Source: Diatrype stigma
Taxonomy: Eukaryota > Ascomycota > Sordariomycetes > Xylariales > Diatrypaceae
Assembly (NCBI GenBank): GCA_022225965.2
Contig: JAKJXP020000001.1
Coordinates: forward strand, 1,426,001-1,490,000
Direction: 5' to 3'
DNA: 64,000 nucleotides
The translations under genes were made by a program, and so were the position numbers. The first letter of the stretch is position 1; every line of letters starts with the position of its first letter. Shown here piece after piece: positions 23,608 through 36,195 of the stretch. The notes beneath the pieces are model-generated. The model searched no databases. It was not told the DNA's origin and saw only the letters and a program-made list of their open reading frames with translations.

Positions 23608-26600
23608 ATGTCATACCGCCCACACCCATTGCGTCAGTCCTACACTGTTGACTACGCCGCGATCAACCGAAACCCGTCGACTGCTTCGTCCGCCTCCTCG
23701 GGATATTCCTTCAATTCGAACGGCTCCGACGCATGTGATAGCACTCACTCGTCAACGTCTATAACATCGAATGAGTCAGCTGCACTGGCTTTCCGACACA
23801 AGCGTGGCATGAGTGAAACTGCGCTGCGCCATCAGGCGACACCTCGGTCTACTAAACACGACGAACCCAAGGCCACTCCGGAGAGCATGTACAGTTTGGC
23901 CAGACAATCGTTGAGGCCTCTGCCACCAGCTCCCGCCTCCAGCTCACCTCAGCCATCTCCCACCAAGACCTCGCCGCGAACATCCCCTACTAAGACCTCG
24001 CCGCGGACATCACCATCCCCTCGCTATGATACCCGCCAAGAGCGTGGGAAAAGCTTTGATATGGGCAGGCTTTCCCTGTACGACGGGAGCACAACACCAA
24101 CATCAACCCCGAAGGGCCGACCTCTGCCGCCGCCTCCACCAGATGGCCAGCCGGCATTATCCCCGTCTCCCCCCCGCTACCGACATGAGCGTGGCCAAAG
24201 TTTGGATGTCACCGGCGGTTCGCCCGAGCGACGGCAGCGACCTCCACCGACTCCGTTGTCAAGATCCACAGCCGCCGCCCGTCCTACTTCTATGGTCCTA
24301 ACCCGATCCGACACAGTATTACCACCGGGTTCATCAAATCACACGTTGGCTTCTCCTGGGGCTATGGTGCCGCATTCTCATTCGCATTCGCACTCGCATT
24401 CCGCCTCCTTCGTCGCCCCTGATTTACAGGAACTGGGACGCTCTTCCACAAGCCAGCTCCGAACCCTCTCCTCACTGGCTCAGGGCGCGTCGGCGGATGA
24501 GTTCGCCATCACGACTCGAGCTCAAGAAGTGGTCGGTTTGCGTGGGCGGCGAAGGCTACAAAGGGTAGGCAACGCGGACAGTTTAAGAAGAAGTGACCGA
24601 TATGGCTTTGAGGGGCGGAATTGGATGGACAAACAACGGCAGTTCCTACAGGCTTATGAGTATCTTTGCCACATCGGTGAAGCCAAGGAGTGGATCGAAG
24701 ACGTTATTCATCAAGATATTCCACCCATTGTTGAACTAGAGGAGGCCCTGAGAGATGGCGTGACACTTGCCGAAGTGGTCAAAGCCCTCAATCCCGACCG
24801 GCGGTTTCGAATTTTCCGGCACGAACGACTCCATGCCCGACATTGGGACAACGTTGCCATCTTCTTCCGATATCTAGACGAGGTCGAGCTTCCAGATTTG
24901 TTCCGGTTCGAGTTGATCGACCTCTACGAAAAGAAGAACATACCCAAGGTCATCTATTGCATTCATGCCCTGAGTTGGCTATTGTTCAGGAAAGGGATCG
25001 TTGATTTCAGGATAGGTAACCTCGTTGGACAACTGGAATTCGAGCACCATGAACTTGAGGCCATGCAAAAGGGCCTGGATAAGCTCGGCGTTAGTATGCC
25101 TAGCTTTGGGAACATGGGCGCCGATTTTGGGGTAGAACCTCCAACCCCTGAACCAGAAGAGACCGAGGAGGAGCGCATTGATCGAGAACTATCCGAGAAC
25201 GAGGCTATGATACTGGATCTACAAACCCAGATCCGAGGAGCTATGCTTCGAATACAACTAGCGAATATCATGCAACACCTTTGGGACACAGAAGGGTTCC
25301 TTATCGATCTCCAATCTAGGATACGAGGTGACTGGAGTCGCCAGATAGTAGACTACCGTCTAGAGATGCGGAAGTTCGCCATCAATCTTCAGAGTGCCGC
25401 GCGGGGTTTCCTGGCTCGAAGGCGGATGCTGCGTAGAGAGCAGTTCTGGAAGAGCAAGGAAGATGAAATCCTCAAGTTACAGAGCCTGATACGGGCCACG
25501 AAAGTTCGCGATGAGATACGAGAGACGAAATCGGAGTTGCGACAAGCGGCCGGTCCCATACGACACATCCAGGCAGCGTTCAGAGGCTACTTGGCACGAA
25601 AGGAGGTCGTGAGCCAGCAGAAAGAGACGAGTCTCATGACCAAGCCTGTAATCGGGCTGCAGTCCGCGATCCGAGGAATGCTAGCGAGAGGGAAAGTAGA
25701 GGATGAGATTGTCCTCCTCCAAGAGCAAACTCCAGCCATCACCAACTTGCAGGCTGTCGCGAGGGCCATGTTGACTAGGAACCATGTCCTCCAGGAGCAA
25801 AAAGCGCTACATGCATCTGGCCCTCAGTGGCAAGCCATTCAAGCCTTCGCAAAGGCCATGTTGACCAGGAATGTCGTCCTTGAGCAACAAAAGGCACTGA
25901 ATGCATTCGGCCCCCAGTGGCAAGCCATCCAAGCTTCTGCGAAGGCGATGCTGACGAGGAATGCCATTCTTGAGCAACAACAGGCACTAGATGCATTTAC
26001 CCCCCAATGGAAAGCTATCCAGGCCGCCGCAAGGGCGATGCTTACCAGAAACGTTATCCTCGAGCAGCAAGAAGCCCTGCAAGCATTTGGTCCACAATGG
26101 CAAGCTATCCAGGCCATGGGCCGTGGAAAATTGCGCCGACAAGAAGTACAGGCAACCAAGGTCGAACTTTCACAACACAGCCCGGAGCTAGGTGCTCTGC
26201 AAGCGCATATCCGTGCGGCAGCGGTTCGCCGCGAGATTGCCGACAAGTTAGACGCTCTAAGCAGTCACGAGGAGTTCATTTTGGACCTTCAATCGTTCGC
26301 CCGGGGAATGTTGGAGCGCCAACGGGTAGCAACTGAGCTAGATGCTCTAGAGTCCGAAGAGGAACAAATCACGGATCTTCAGGCATGCATTCGTGGTCTT
26401 CTGTCTAGGATACAGCACTCTGCCTTACTTGATGAGCTGGCTTCCCATGAAGATGAGATTATCGCCTTACAATCCGTTGCGAGAGCTATGCTTCACCGCG
26501 CCCATCTTAGCGAGCTATTAGCCGAGCTTGACGAAACTGAGGAAGAAGTCGTGGAACTGCAATCTTGGGCTAGAGGTTTCATCGTCCGAGCCAGTTTTGC

Positions 26601-29208
26601 CGAAAAGAAGAGACACTACGACGAGAACATGCAGAAAGTTGTCAAGATCCAGAGCTTTGTCCGTGGCAAGCTTCAGGGCGAAGCTTACAAGAGCCTTACT
26701 CAGGGCAAGAACCCCCCTGTTGGCGCCGTCAAGAACTTTGTCCACCTCCTTAATGATAGCGACTTTGACTTCAACGAAGAAATCGAATTTGAGCGCATGC
26801 GGAAGACCGTTGTCCAGCAGGTCCGGCAGAATGAGATGCTCGAGCAGTACATCGATCAACTCGACATCAAGATTGCCCTACTGGTAAAGAACAAGATCAC
26901 GCTCGACGAGGTCGTCAGACACCAGAGTAACTTTGGTGGCCACGCCAGCAACCTACTCGCAAATGCATCCATCTCCTCTGCCAACCATTTCGACCTGAAA
27001 GCTCTGAACAAGAGTTCGAGGAAGAAGCTAGAGTCTTATCAGCAGCTTTTCTTCAACCTCCAAACACAACCAGCGTACTTAGCACGCCTCTTCAGACGGA
27101 TCCGAGAGCAAGGCACGGCAGAGAAAGAATGCAAGCGAATCGAGCACTTGATGATGGGTCTTTTCGGCTACGCACAGAAGCGAAGAGAGGAATATTACCT
27201 ACTCAAGCTCATTTCCAGATCAATCTGGGAGGACGCTCAGACTTGCCAGACGCTCCAAGACCACCTCCGCGGGAACTTCTTCTGGGCGAAGCTGCTTTCC
27301 AACTACAGTCGGTCTCCCCGGGACAGAAAGTATTTGCGAGAACTTTTGGGCCCCTTGATCCGAGACAATGTTATCGAAGACCCGCACCTGGATCTCGAAA
27401 GTGACCCCATGCAGATCTACCGATCGGCCATCAGCAACGAGGAGCTCCGCACCGGCCGCCCGAGCCAGAGACCATTGGATATCCCCCGGGACCTCGCCAT
27501 CAAGGACCCAGAAACGCGCGAGCTCTTTATTGATCACCTGCGCGATCTGAGAGAAATTTGCGAACAGTTCTTCCTCGCCCTCGAGGAGTTGCTGCCCCGG
27601 ATGCCCTATGGTCTGCGGTTCATCTGCCAACAGACCTTTGAGGCATTATGTCAACGGTTCCCGCGGGAACCACAACACCATATCCTTCAAGTCGTTGGGA
27701 ACTGGGTCTGGCGCTTCTATTTGCAACCCGCGTTGATCAACCCAGAGCAAGTGGGTGTGATCGAGAAGTCTCTGGGCCCGTTGCAAAAGCGCAATCTCTC
27801 TGAGGTCGCCAAAGTACTGGGTCAGATCGCATCAGGTCGGCCGTTTGGAGGCGAGAACATATACCTACAACCTCTGAATGCATTCATTGGCGAATCTATC
27901 CAGCGCCTCTCTATAATCACAAATGACCTCATCTCGGTTGCCGACGCCGAGAGCACCTTCGACATTGATGAGTTCAACGACCTATATGCCAAGAACAAGC
28001 CAACTCTCTATATTAAAATGACGGACATCTTCGCCATCCACACTCTCGTCGCCCACGAACTTCCCGCGATATGTCCCGGCCGCGATGACATACTACGGGA
28101 GATTATGCAAGATCTGGGCAGTGCTAAGAACAACGAGAACGAAATGGTCGCGGCCGGTTCCTCCGATATCCAGTTGTTCCTGACGCCGAAACTGCACGAT
28201 GTTAATGACCCCGAAGCAGAAGTCAAGGCGCTCTTCATGGAGACGAAGCGTTGCATCCTGTACATTATTCGTGTGCAGACCGGTACCAACCTTCTCGAGA
28301 TCCTCGTGCGCCCCCCGACGCTCGAGGACGAGCAGAAGTGGCAAGCCTTGCTCCGGGAGGACTTCGGGTCACAGAGCCGGACCAAGGGCGCCTACTCGGA
28401 CGTGCACATGATCGACGTCACCCGTATCTCGTATTACGACATGAAGCGCAACGCCCTGGAGAACGTCATGCGGCTCGAGCAGATGGGCCGCATCTCTAAG
28501 CACAACTTCTACCAGGACATCCTCAACGCCATCGCCGTCGACATCCGCACCAAGAGCCGCCGCCGCATCCAGCGCCAGCGCGAGCTGGAGGGCGTCCGCC
28601 TAACCCTCGGTAACTTGCATGACAAGGCTAAGTACCTCGAGCAGCAGCGCAAGAGCTACGATGACTACATCGAGCAGGCTATGATAACGCTGCAGAAGAA
28701 CAAAGGGTAAGTCGTGATTCCTAATCATTCGTCTAACTACACAGCAATTTGTTTCTTTTCTTTTTCAAGACTTTCCCTCTGTCTCGACTGAAGGCTAACC
28801 AGACTCCCCAAATACAGAAAGAAGCGCTTCCTCCTCCCCTTCACCAAGCAGTACAACCACCAGCGGGAGCTGGAGCGGTCGGGGCGGGTGCCCAAGTTCG
28901 GGTCGTACAAGTATAGCGCAAGGCAGCTGGCGGAGAAGGGCGTCGTGGTGGCGTGGCAGGGGGTGCCCGACCGCGACTGGGGCAACATCAACTTGACCAT
29001 CTCGTGCGACGAGGTCGGCGTCTTCCAGGTCGAGGGCAGCCGGGGCCACATCCAGATGCCGGGCGCCAGCGGCGCCGTTCCCATCGAGGACCTGCTCCAG
29101 GCCCAGTTCGAGGCCCACCAGTTCATCACCCTGTTTGAGGGAGGGCTGCGCCTCAACGTCAACTTGCTCCTGCACCTGCTGTACAAGAAGTTCTACCGCA
29201 CCCAGTGA
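23608..29208 (+). CDS. IQG1: IQGAP-family cytokinesis scaffold (2 exons, 1829 aa)
   Basis: Exons 23608-28706 and 28818-29208 (GTAAGT donor, CTAAC branch, ACAG acceptor); the junction gives LQKNKGKKRFLLPFTKQYNH. Domains in order: a Ser/Pro-rich disordered N-terminus with two TKTSPRTSP units and an HSHSHSHS run (1-335); a calponin-homology domain for actin binding (about 339-465); about 17 IQ-like motifs (about 540-1010), expected to bind calmodulin or myosin light chain; a RasGAP-related domain (about 1130-1500); and a RasGAP C-terminal domain (about 1600-1829) starting near ISYYDMKRNALENVM. Yeast Iqg1 and Rng2 organise the actomyosin ring, and in moulds the protein acts at septa. Four IQ units at 25771-26130 are near-identical 30-residue repeats. 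The ATG at 23608 is the first in a long open frame. Confidence 0.96.
25771..26130 (+). repeat. Four 90-bp tandem repeats inside the IQ region of IQGAP
   Basis: Units start at 25771, 25861, 25951 and 26041, each encoding 30 residues of the form LTRNVVLEQQKALNAF followed by GPQWQAIQASAKAM. The IQ motif in these units has Ala or Lys/Ala in place of the usual Arg-Gly. The strict period and high similarity point to recent tandem duplication. Confidence 0.9.
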
Positions 29209-30723
29209 GTGCTAGTACTGGCGGGTGGGCAGGTTTGTTTGTTGGCTATGAGAAGCTTGACTTCTCTTCCTCGCCTTTTATCTATTATTTTACCCTTTTT
29301 TCATCGTCATCTTCTTCTTCTACTACAGGGGAGGGCCGGCGAGTGCTGGAGGGAGGGAGGGTGTGTGGGAGCGAAAGAGTCAGGAGCATGCATGGAAGGG
29401 ATGCTATTTATTGATTCACGTACGTACGGTGTAACGAAGATGGCGATACACGAATGTTTCACACGCAAGGGGGAAACGGCGAGTGTCACTCAAGAAGAGT
29501 GTTTTTGAATGAATAACGGATGGATGGAGACTCAGGAGAGAGAACCGCCCCCCATCCGGTCCACCCAGGACCAGAGTCGATGATGAATGGGTGGATTCGA
29601 CGGACGACAAAACCCGATTGACTGAATAGCAAGCAACTTGATGTTTTGTGTTTTTGATGGTTGGATGGATCGACGAAGGAACTTTTGTTATGCTACGGCT
29701 TGATTGGCTGCTTGATGGATGGATGGAGTGACGGAGAATGAGTGGATGGATGGAATCACATGCCTTGAAAACAAAAATGAAAACTCATCGCGGTTTATTG
29801 TCGTGTCTTTTTTCTCTCTTCTCTTCAGGGCAACTCATGGTGGAGCGGCGGCACCGGTGTTTATATGTTGTCCTGGTTCTTTCTGCACACTTGGCTGGTT
29901 GGGCACTGTTTATCGCCTGTTATTGTTGTTTATTGTTGTATGTATGTACGGCGTGCCAGCCGGCCAGCCTATGCTGCGCATCCAGCATTATATGTATTGA
30001 TGGTGTGGTGGTGGTTGGCCATCCGTAAATGATAGTTGATTATGGGATCGTGTGCCTACGTACCCTATGTACTTACGGCGAGTGATGACATAGTCGGTGG
30101 TGATGCCAGCAGTGGGCACGGCAACGTTACCGAGCATCGGTTGTTTGGCGTTTAGGTAGTTACCTAGGAAGCACGCACATGATGAGTAGCCGGGAGAACA
30201 ATAAAACATCCCCATGTAGGGATTGACATGCTACGAGAAAAAGGAAAAATCCATTGTGTTGATACTAGACAGAATGTGTTACAGTACATGTAGTGTAGCG
30301 AAACTAATAATAAGAATTATATTCTCAAGTGCCGCAGAGGACGATCGAGTAGTCAATATTGAAGAAGTGAATGTGTCCCCCCTACAAGTCCCAACCAACC
30401 AACCAACCAAGTCCCAATCAACAGCAATGACCCAATGACAAAGGAAATGGACAGGTAGTAGTAGTGACTAGTGTCTTGCTTTTCTGTCTTCACCGAACCT
30501 GCCCCTTTTTCGTTCCAGCCCACATTAGTCTTTTCTGTGCTATTGAGAGCCAGCAATGACTAGCATGTGTGCGCGCGCGTGTGTGTGCCCCTCCCCGCCC
30601 GGGTAAGGTCGATATTGTAGGGACCCAGGACACCAGAAGCCAGACCGTCTATCCAATACTATATGCGCGTGGGCGGCCAAGTTTATTAGCCGAGGCCGCG
30701 TCCGCGTCCGCTTCGACCTGACT
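29209..30723. other. Intergenic region between convergent genes
   Basis: About 1.5 kb of 3' flanks. It contains GGAT-rich tetranucleotide stretches near 29640-29760, a short (CCAA)n run at 30391-30409 and a GT/CG alternating run near 30565-30590. No gene is supported. Confidence 0.55.
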
Positions 30724-33700
30724 CTAGCTCTCGTCCTCTTCCTTGATCTCCACCTGAATCTCCGGTTCGAGCGGCTGCACGCCGTACCAGTAGTCGAAGT
30801 CGCCGAGCTTCCAGGCCTCGTCGCGGCGCGGGGGCGTGGGCCTCCAGCGGGCGGCCATGCCATCGTAGAAGATCCAGACGACGAAGACTCTGCTGGTGTG
30901 GCCGGTAGGGAGCGGGTGGATGAAGGGCGTCCTGGGGGCCTGCGAGTCGATGATGCCGAGCGTGAAGTCCCGTTCGTACATGTCCTGGCCCCACTCCCAC
31001 AGGGCGCCGGCCATGTGGTCGGCGAAGAACCGGGGCCCGACGTACGACATATCGACCTGGCCCTTGTGCTTGCGCACCTCGAGCCAGTCGTTGGCGTGGA
31101 GCCGCTGGTAGTTCTTGAAAATCTTCGTGAAAGCCAGCAGGTCCGGGGTGGCCAGGTGCGGGTACTGCTTCTCGAAGCTGGCCTGGATGGCCCAGATGGC
31201 GCGGGGCAGGCCCGGGTCCGGCGGGCTCACGATCGTCTTGGTGACGACCTTCCCGCTCGCGTCCTGGGTCGTGGTCTTCTGCAGCGTTGGGAGCGGCACT
31301 GGCTCCCAGCCGTTGGGGAAGGCCCCCTGCAGATTCTTGGTTTGGTCCCGGAGCGCGAGGGCGATCTCCCATGGGTCCGGGGGGTGCGGCCGCCGGAAAT
31401 ACCGGAGGTCTTTGTTGAAGTCGTGGCCGCTGTCAGGCCGGGTGTCTATGGGTTCGGGGCCACGCGGCCGCTTGGCCGGGCCCTTCTTCACGAAGTCGAC
31501 GGGCAACCGGCGCTTCAGCGGATTGCTTCGCACGATGGTCTTCTCCTGGCCCTCCGGCAGGAGCGGGATCTGCACCGGCTTCTTGTGCGTGATCTCCCAG
31601 AGCTTCTTCTTCAGCCAATCGCCCCAGGGCACTTTGTCCGGCGGGTAGATCGCTGTTTGTTGTGACAGTGACATGCCAAGGTTAGTGAGATGCGTCTCCA
31701 AGTAAAGACAGATGTGGTGTAGCTGGTCCTGATGAACAGGGAGGGGGTGCGGGAAGGGGGTCTTGGAAAAGGGGAGGGGACAACGGTCAACTTACCATTC
31801 TCCAGCTGCTGGCTGATAACCAGTTGCTGCAGGAGTGTGTCACCCATGGGATACACGGCCGGCCCAGGAATCCAATCCTGCCCCTGTCGGGTTATGGGCT
31901 GTAGACCGTGTCTCCCCGTATTTCTACCCTTGGATCCCCCGGCGGAATGGTCAGAGGTATTGCCTCCGTTACCACCGTTACCGCCATTGTTGTTGTTATC
32001 GTTGTTGGTGTCTTTGCCGCCATTGTTTCCGCCGTTGTTGTTGTTTCCGCCGTTGTTGTTGTTTCCACCGTTGTTGTTCTTTCCGCCGTTGTTGTTGTTT
32101 CCGCCGTTGTTGTTGTTTCCGTTGTTCTTGTTGTTTCCACCGCCATTGTTTCCGCCGCCATTGTTTCCGCCGCCATTGTTCCCGTCGTTCTTATCAGACT
32201 TCCCCGGGTCAGCCTGCGTTAGCGTTTGGCCAGGCTGCGTTTGCGTTTGGCCAGGCTGCGTTTGCGTTTGGCCAGGCTGCGTTTGCGTTTGGCCAGGCTG
32301 CGTTTGCGTTTGGCCAGGCTGCGTTTGCGTTTGGCCAGGCTGCGTTTGCGTTTGGCTGGGTTGTTTATTCTTCAAGGTCGAGTCGGTGATTGCAGCAGCG
32401 TTCTTTCCGGTATTGTAGTACGGGTCCCACGTGCCGATGTTTCTGCGGGGGGGCACGCCCCAGATCTTCCACATCGCAGTCACCGCTTCGGCTTCTGTCG
32501 GGTCAATGACCGGCGACAGTTCCTCGATGCGGGGGCTGCTTCCCAACGGGGTGCTTCCCGACAGGGGGGTGGTGTTTCCCTGGTCACGGGACATGATGGC
32601 GCTTTGATCTATCCTCGCAGTAAGGATGCCCGTGATCTGGTTGCGAGGGTCTATCCTGAGTCTCTCGTCTTGCCGATTCTTGATCAAGAGTTGTCGCTCA
32701 GGGCTCTGTTGGTGAAGCGGCCAGCGCCTCAGGTCGAAGAAGTTCCTGCGGGTATAAGGGGCCTGGTACCTTCTTTGTGCTGCCGTGGCCCAAGACCACA
32801 GGTTGGCGCGCGTGAGACCTTGAAAGGGTGTCTGAGACTTATCTCTGAATGCGGTCAGACGCCCTGGGTAAAACATGTTTCGGTTTTGGACGCAATCGTC
32901 TATAAGACCCTGCTTGAGGAGAACAAAGGGATCTGGATGTTCTTCCGCACTTGCGGACTTCAGTACCTGATTCGGATCTGCTTTGTCCAGGACATCCTGA
33001 ATACTCGGAGTGTCTACGTGTACCTTGGCCTCGTTGCCATCGGCCGACCTGTTGTTGAATGTCTCACCCGCGTCGACCATTGTCGCCCAGTAGTCCATTT
33101 CCCTAACCGCGTAATCCGCGGAAATAGGCGGCATTGCCTGAAGCCTCTGCCGGAGCTTGTTGTAATACTGGATCGAGGTGCCCATGCGGAATGCCAGGCC
33201 TCTGAGGTATTGGCAGGTTTCCTCGGCGGTTCCCTGGTACTCGTCATTTAGCACCCATTGCCAAACCTGCTCCCAACCAGCCAGGTCACCAATGGAGGGC
33301 TGAGGCTCGGTCTCCCTATATGCTCCTTGCACATAGTGGCTTTCTGGGACCCAGAGGTTGGCAAGGTCTTTTTGTTGCTTGTTTGTAGATTGAGCGCTTG
33401 GCTTCGTAGTCTTCTGTGAGTCATCTTCGTCGAGGGCCATGATCCTCTCTAGACTCAGGCCACGCGCCAATTTTCTGTGTTCGAGAATCCCGGCGTAGTT
33501 ACGTGGGTCCTTTGGTTCATGCTTGAAGCCCTTGTCCTTGTAGGCTTCCGTAATGTGCCACAAGAAGTAATTTTTGTTAAGTTCGTTGGCTCGTGCAAAC
33601 GCTTGGTTATGTGCATGACGCCAGAGGATGCGGTCTTCAGGGTATAAGTTAAACACTGGCGGTGCGACTCTGGTGAGTGTCCTTTTCCCAGCTGGGTATA

Positions 33701-35578
33701 ACCTGTCGTGGTGAGTTAGCCATATGCGAAGGGGGAGAGCCTGAGCCACTCTCGGTCTATAGTGTGAACATACTTGCAGCGGCCTAGCCTCGCCAGGACT
33801 TTGAGGTAGTGTTCTGTCTCCTCTATTGTGAACTGGTACGACCGATTCGGGTGTCGAAGATGGTCATCTGGAAGCATCTCCGCTTCTGCACCATTGATCT
33901 TCTCCAATAACTCGTCAACGGGAATTGCCTCGGTTTTAGCGGGGATGAGTGATTGCGACGAGTCCGATTTCCCGGGCCCTGGATCATTTGTCGTTTCTTC
34001 CCACGTTCCATATCCCCTCAATACCTCCTGTAGCCGGTTATCAAAGATCACAGCCAGGTTATCTTGCCGCAGCTCATTGATCTTGTTCATCATGCGCATG
34101 CTTCGAGGTGGTTCACCGACGAACTTCAACCAACTCATCTCTCGCTCATTTACCAGCCTGTATACAGGATTCCCCTCCTCTTCGGGTGCATCGAAGTCTA
34201 TATCTTCGTCCCTCTTGTAGAGATCACGCCGTTTATTGTCGTTCAGCAGCTGTCTTTCTCGCTCTGGTGTGGTGGTTTTATTGGGAGGCGTCTGATAGGG
34301 GTAGATCTTCCCTGCCTCGATGTCGTTCAATATGGCCTTGAGGAGAGGTCGTGGGTATATCGCATACCTGTCGCGCAAGTGCGACTCAAGTTCAGTGAGG
34401 TACTTGCCAGTTCTCAGCCAATGGCTATCTTGCACAGAAAGGCCATTGGTTGTGTATGGACCGCGGAAGTTCACAGGAAGACAAGATCGATCCCTTTCGT
34501 CCCAGGCGCTTACGTTGAATTCTATGCGTTTCCGTAAAGCTATGTGGTTCAAAAAGTTTGTATATCCGCTGTACCAGTAGACCCAAGGGAACGGCTCCTT
34601 TCCTGTATGGGGCACCTGGTCTTGTGCGAGCATTCGTGGCTGGAAAGGGACTTCCCTTGGCAAATCCACCTTCTCGTATGGTAGAACAACTCGGCGCCAT
34701 GGGGTGTTGATGATTCTGTTCTCATGGTTGGTGAAGAGGTTGAGGAGCTGCTGGACAGCAGCACGCTTTAAGCCCCGTTTGCGAGCATAGCCTTGGGCTT
34801 GAACCGGGAGAGACTGGGTTGCAGGAGGGGGCAAGTTTTCCATCTTGATCCTGTGAACCGTCTCAGACACACCCCCTTTGATACAGTGTTCGTATATCTT
34901 ATTAGATGTATCGTAAATGTTATTCTGCGGAGGCTTCCAGGCTGAGGGGGTGGTGCTGAGCCTCTCGGCAATCAGATGTGAATCTAGCGAATACCAGAAT
35001 ACTGCTTCATCATCTCGTAGGTGCGTCCCAAACTCTACATCAGATTCTTCCTGTGTTTTACCCGGCAAAAGTGGAGCTGGCGTATAGAATGCACTCCGAC
35101 CTTGATGTGGGAGAGGGATATCCATACGCTTATTGCGTATCAAAGATTTGTCATTTGCCGGGCTGGGTAGCGGGTTCACCTTCGGGTAGGTGATCAGGCG
35201 ATCAGAAAAGCTCTTGACTGGTGTTACGTGGGTTGACCAGCGACTCTTGTCCGTAGTCCATTTTTGATATCTCCGATGTACCTGCACCATATTGCGCGCC
35301 TGATCTAGGTCTCGTAGCAATCCCACAGATCCATAGCCGAGATCGCCCCTTAGTCGGCCTGCCTCACAGTCATTCAGATACTGCTCTATGTTGTCGATGC
35401 ATCTTTCCCACTGTTGGTCTCTCCAAACATCTTGGTCGCGCAGATAATTCAAGATCCGAGGTAGAGCGATCAACGGATCCAGGCCCTGCGGGAAGGTCGG
35501 GAACTGTGTTGTCGGTGAAGGGGGTGGTGTCGGCGAATTTTGTTGACTGCCCCCAGGGGGGCCCGGCTGCCCACTCAT
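30724..35578 (-). CDS. Unrecognised 1546-aa protein with QTQTQPG and Asn/Gly repeats (3 exons)
   Basis: Exons 35578-33774, 33702-31796 and 31652-30724. Both introns are textbook (GTATGT with GCTAAC and ACAG; GTAAGT with CACTAAC and ACAG) and merge three long frames into one. I recognise no domain. The N-terminal 600 residues are Trp/Tyr/Arg-rich and soluble-looking (for example YLRDQDVWRDQQWERCIDNI). The middle is similar in style. Then come six identical QTQTQPG heptads, an Asn/Gly tract of about 75 residues, and a last globular part of about 330 residues containing FVKKGPAKRPRGPEP, a possible nuclear signal, and ending KEEDES. No signal peptide or membrane segment is seen. It is transcribed away from the DSGAT-motif gene across a 617-bp gap, so shared regulation is possible. 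Intact frames over 4.6 kb argue that it is a maintained gene. Confidence 0.8.
31960..32190 (-). repeat. Asn/Gly-coding low-complexity repeat
   Basis: Imperfect 18-bp units coding NNNNGG and related strings, within the second exon of the 1546-aa protein gene. The units differ slightly, so the tract is older than the neighbouring exact 21-bp array. Confidence 0.85.
32222..32356 (-). repeat. 21-bp minisatellite coding QTQTQPG heptads
   Basis: Six identical 21-bp units in a row plus partial flanking copies. Each unit is a whole number of codons, so copy number can change without breaking the frame. Confidence 0.92.
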
Positions 35579-36195
35579 GTTGGCGGATGGGTTTTTGGAG
35601 TCGACTTCCGCTATTTCACTACACTAATGAGAGGCTTCGAGTTGAATATAAAGTGTTCCCAGGTCATCCAGGGGTGAAGTTCTCAGGCAGCAACCGCCTA
35701 GACGCACATATCGTCGCTTAACGCTGTTTAGGTCCGATATGCCTTGCAGTTCCGTATTGGCTAGAATTCACGAGAGAAAGGACGAATAGGGGAGGTAGAC
35801 AAAGAGGGGTAGGGGCAAGTATACAGGATGGCATGTTATGTTTTCTCCAGTCGCGATCGTAGTCTGCTTTCGTAAGGAATCCAGAGGTTGCCAGGGATGT
35901 GTCGCCAACATTCCAGGCTGGTCCCTCATGGCTTAGACCTTACCGTAAATAGGAAAGAACAAAGAGCTACTGAAGGCTTCCCACAAGTGAGACATGTCTA
36001 GAGAAAGCCTTCGTGAAGCTACTATTTCCGCTTGCAGCTTTATGAATGCTGCACTCTTCTCAAATCTTTGTCTGGCCACGGTTGGATGGTATAGCACACT
36101 TAGGGAAAATAAGTCCAAAATCTGATCTGACCGCCATGTGGCAATATGAATGTTGTTGGTCAGCCAAGTCCAACCCATAGCGACAGCCACGAACC
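35579..36195. promoter_or_regulatory. Divergent promoter region of the unknown gene pair
   Basis: A 617-bp gap between two start codons pointing away from each other. No TATA box or recognisable operator stands out. It is the only upstream space available to both genes, which makes co-regulation possible but not shown. Confidence 0.5.

Noticed and set aside
32226..33251. 341-codon plus-strand frame over the 1546-aa gene
   Set aside because: It is the antisense of the heptad repeat array and following exon, and begins with an artefactual repeat; the minus-strand gene has the splice signals.
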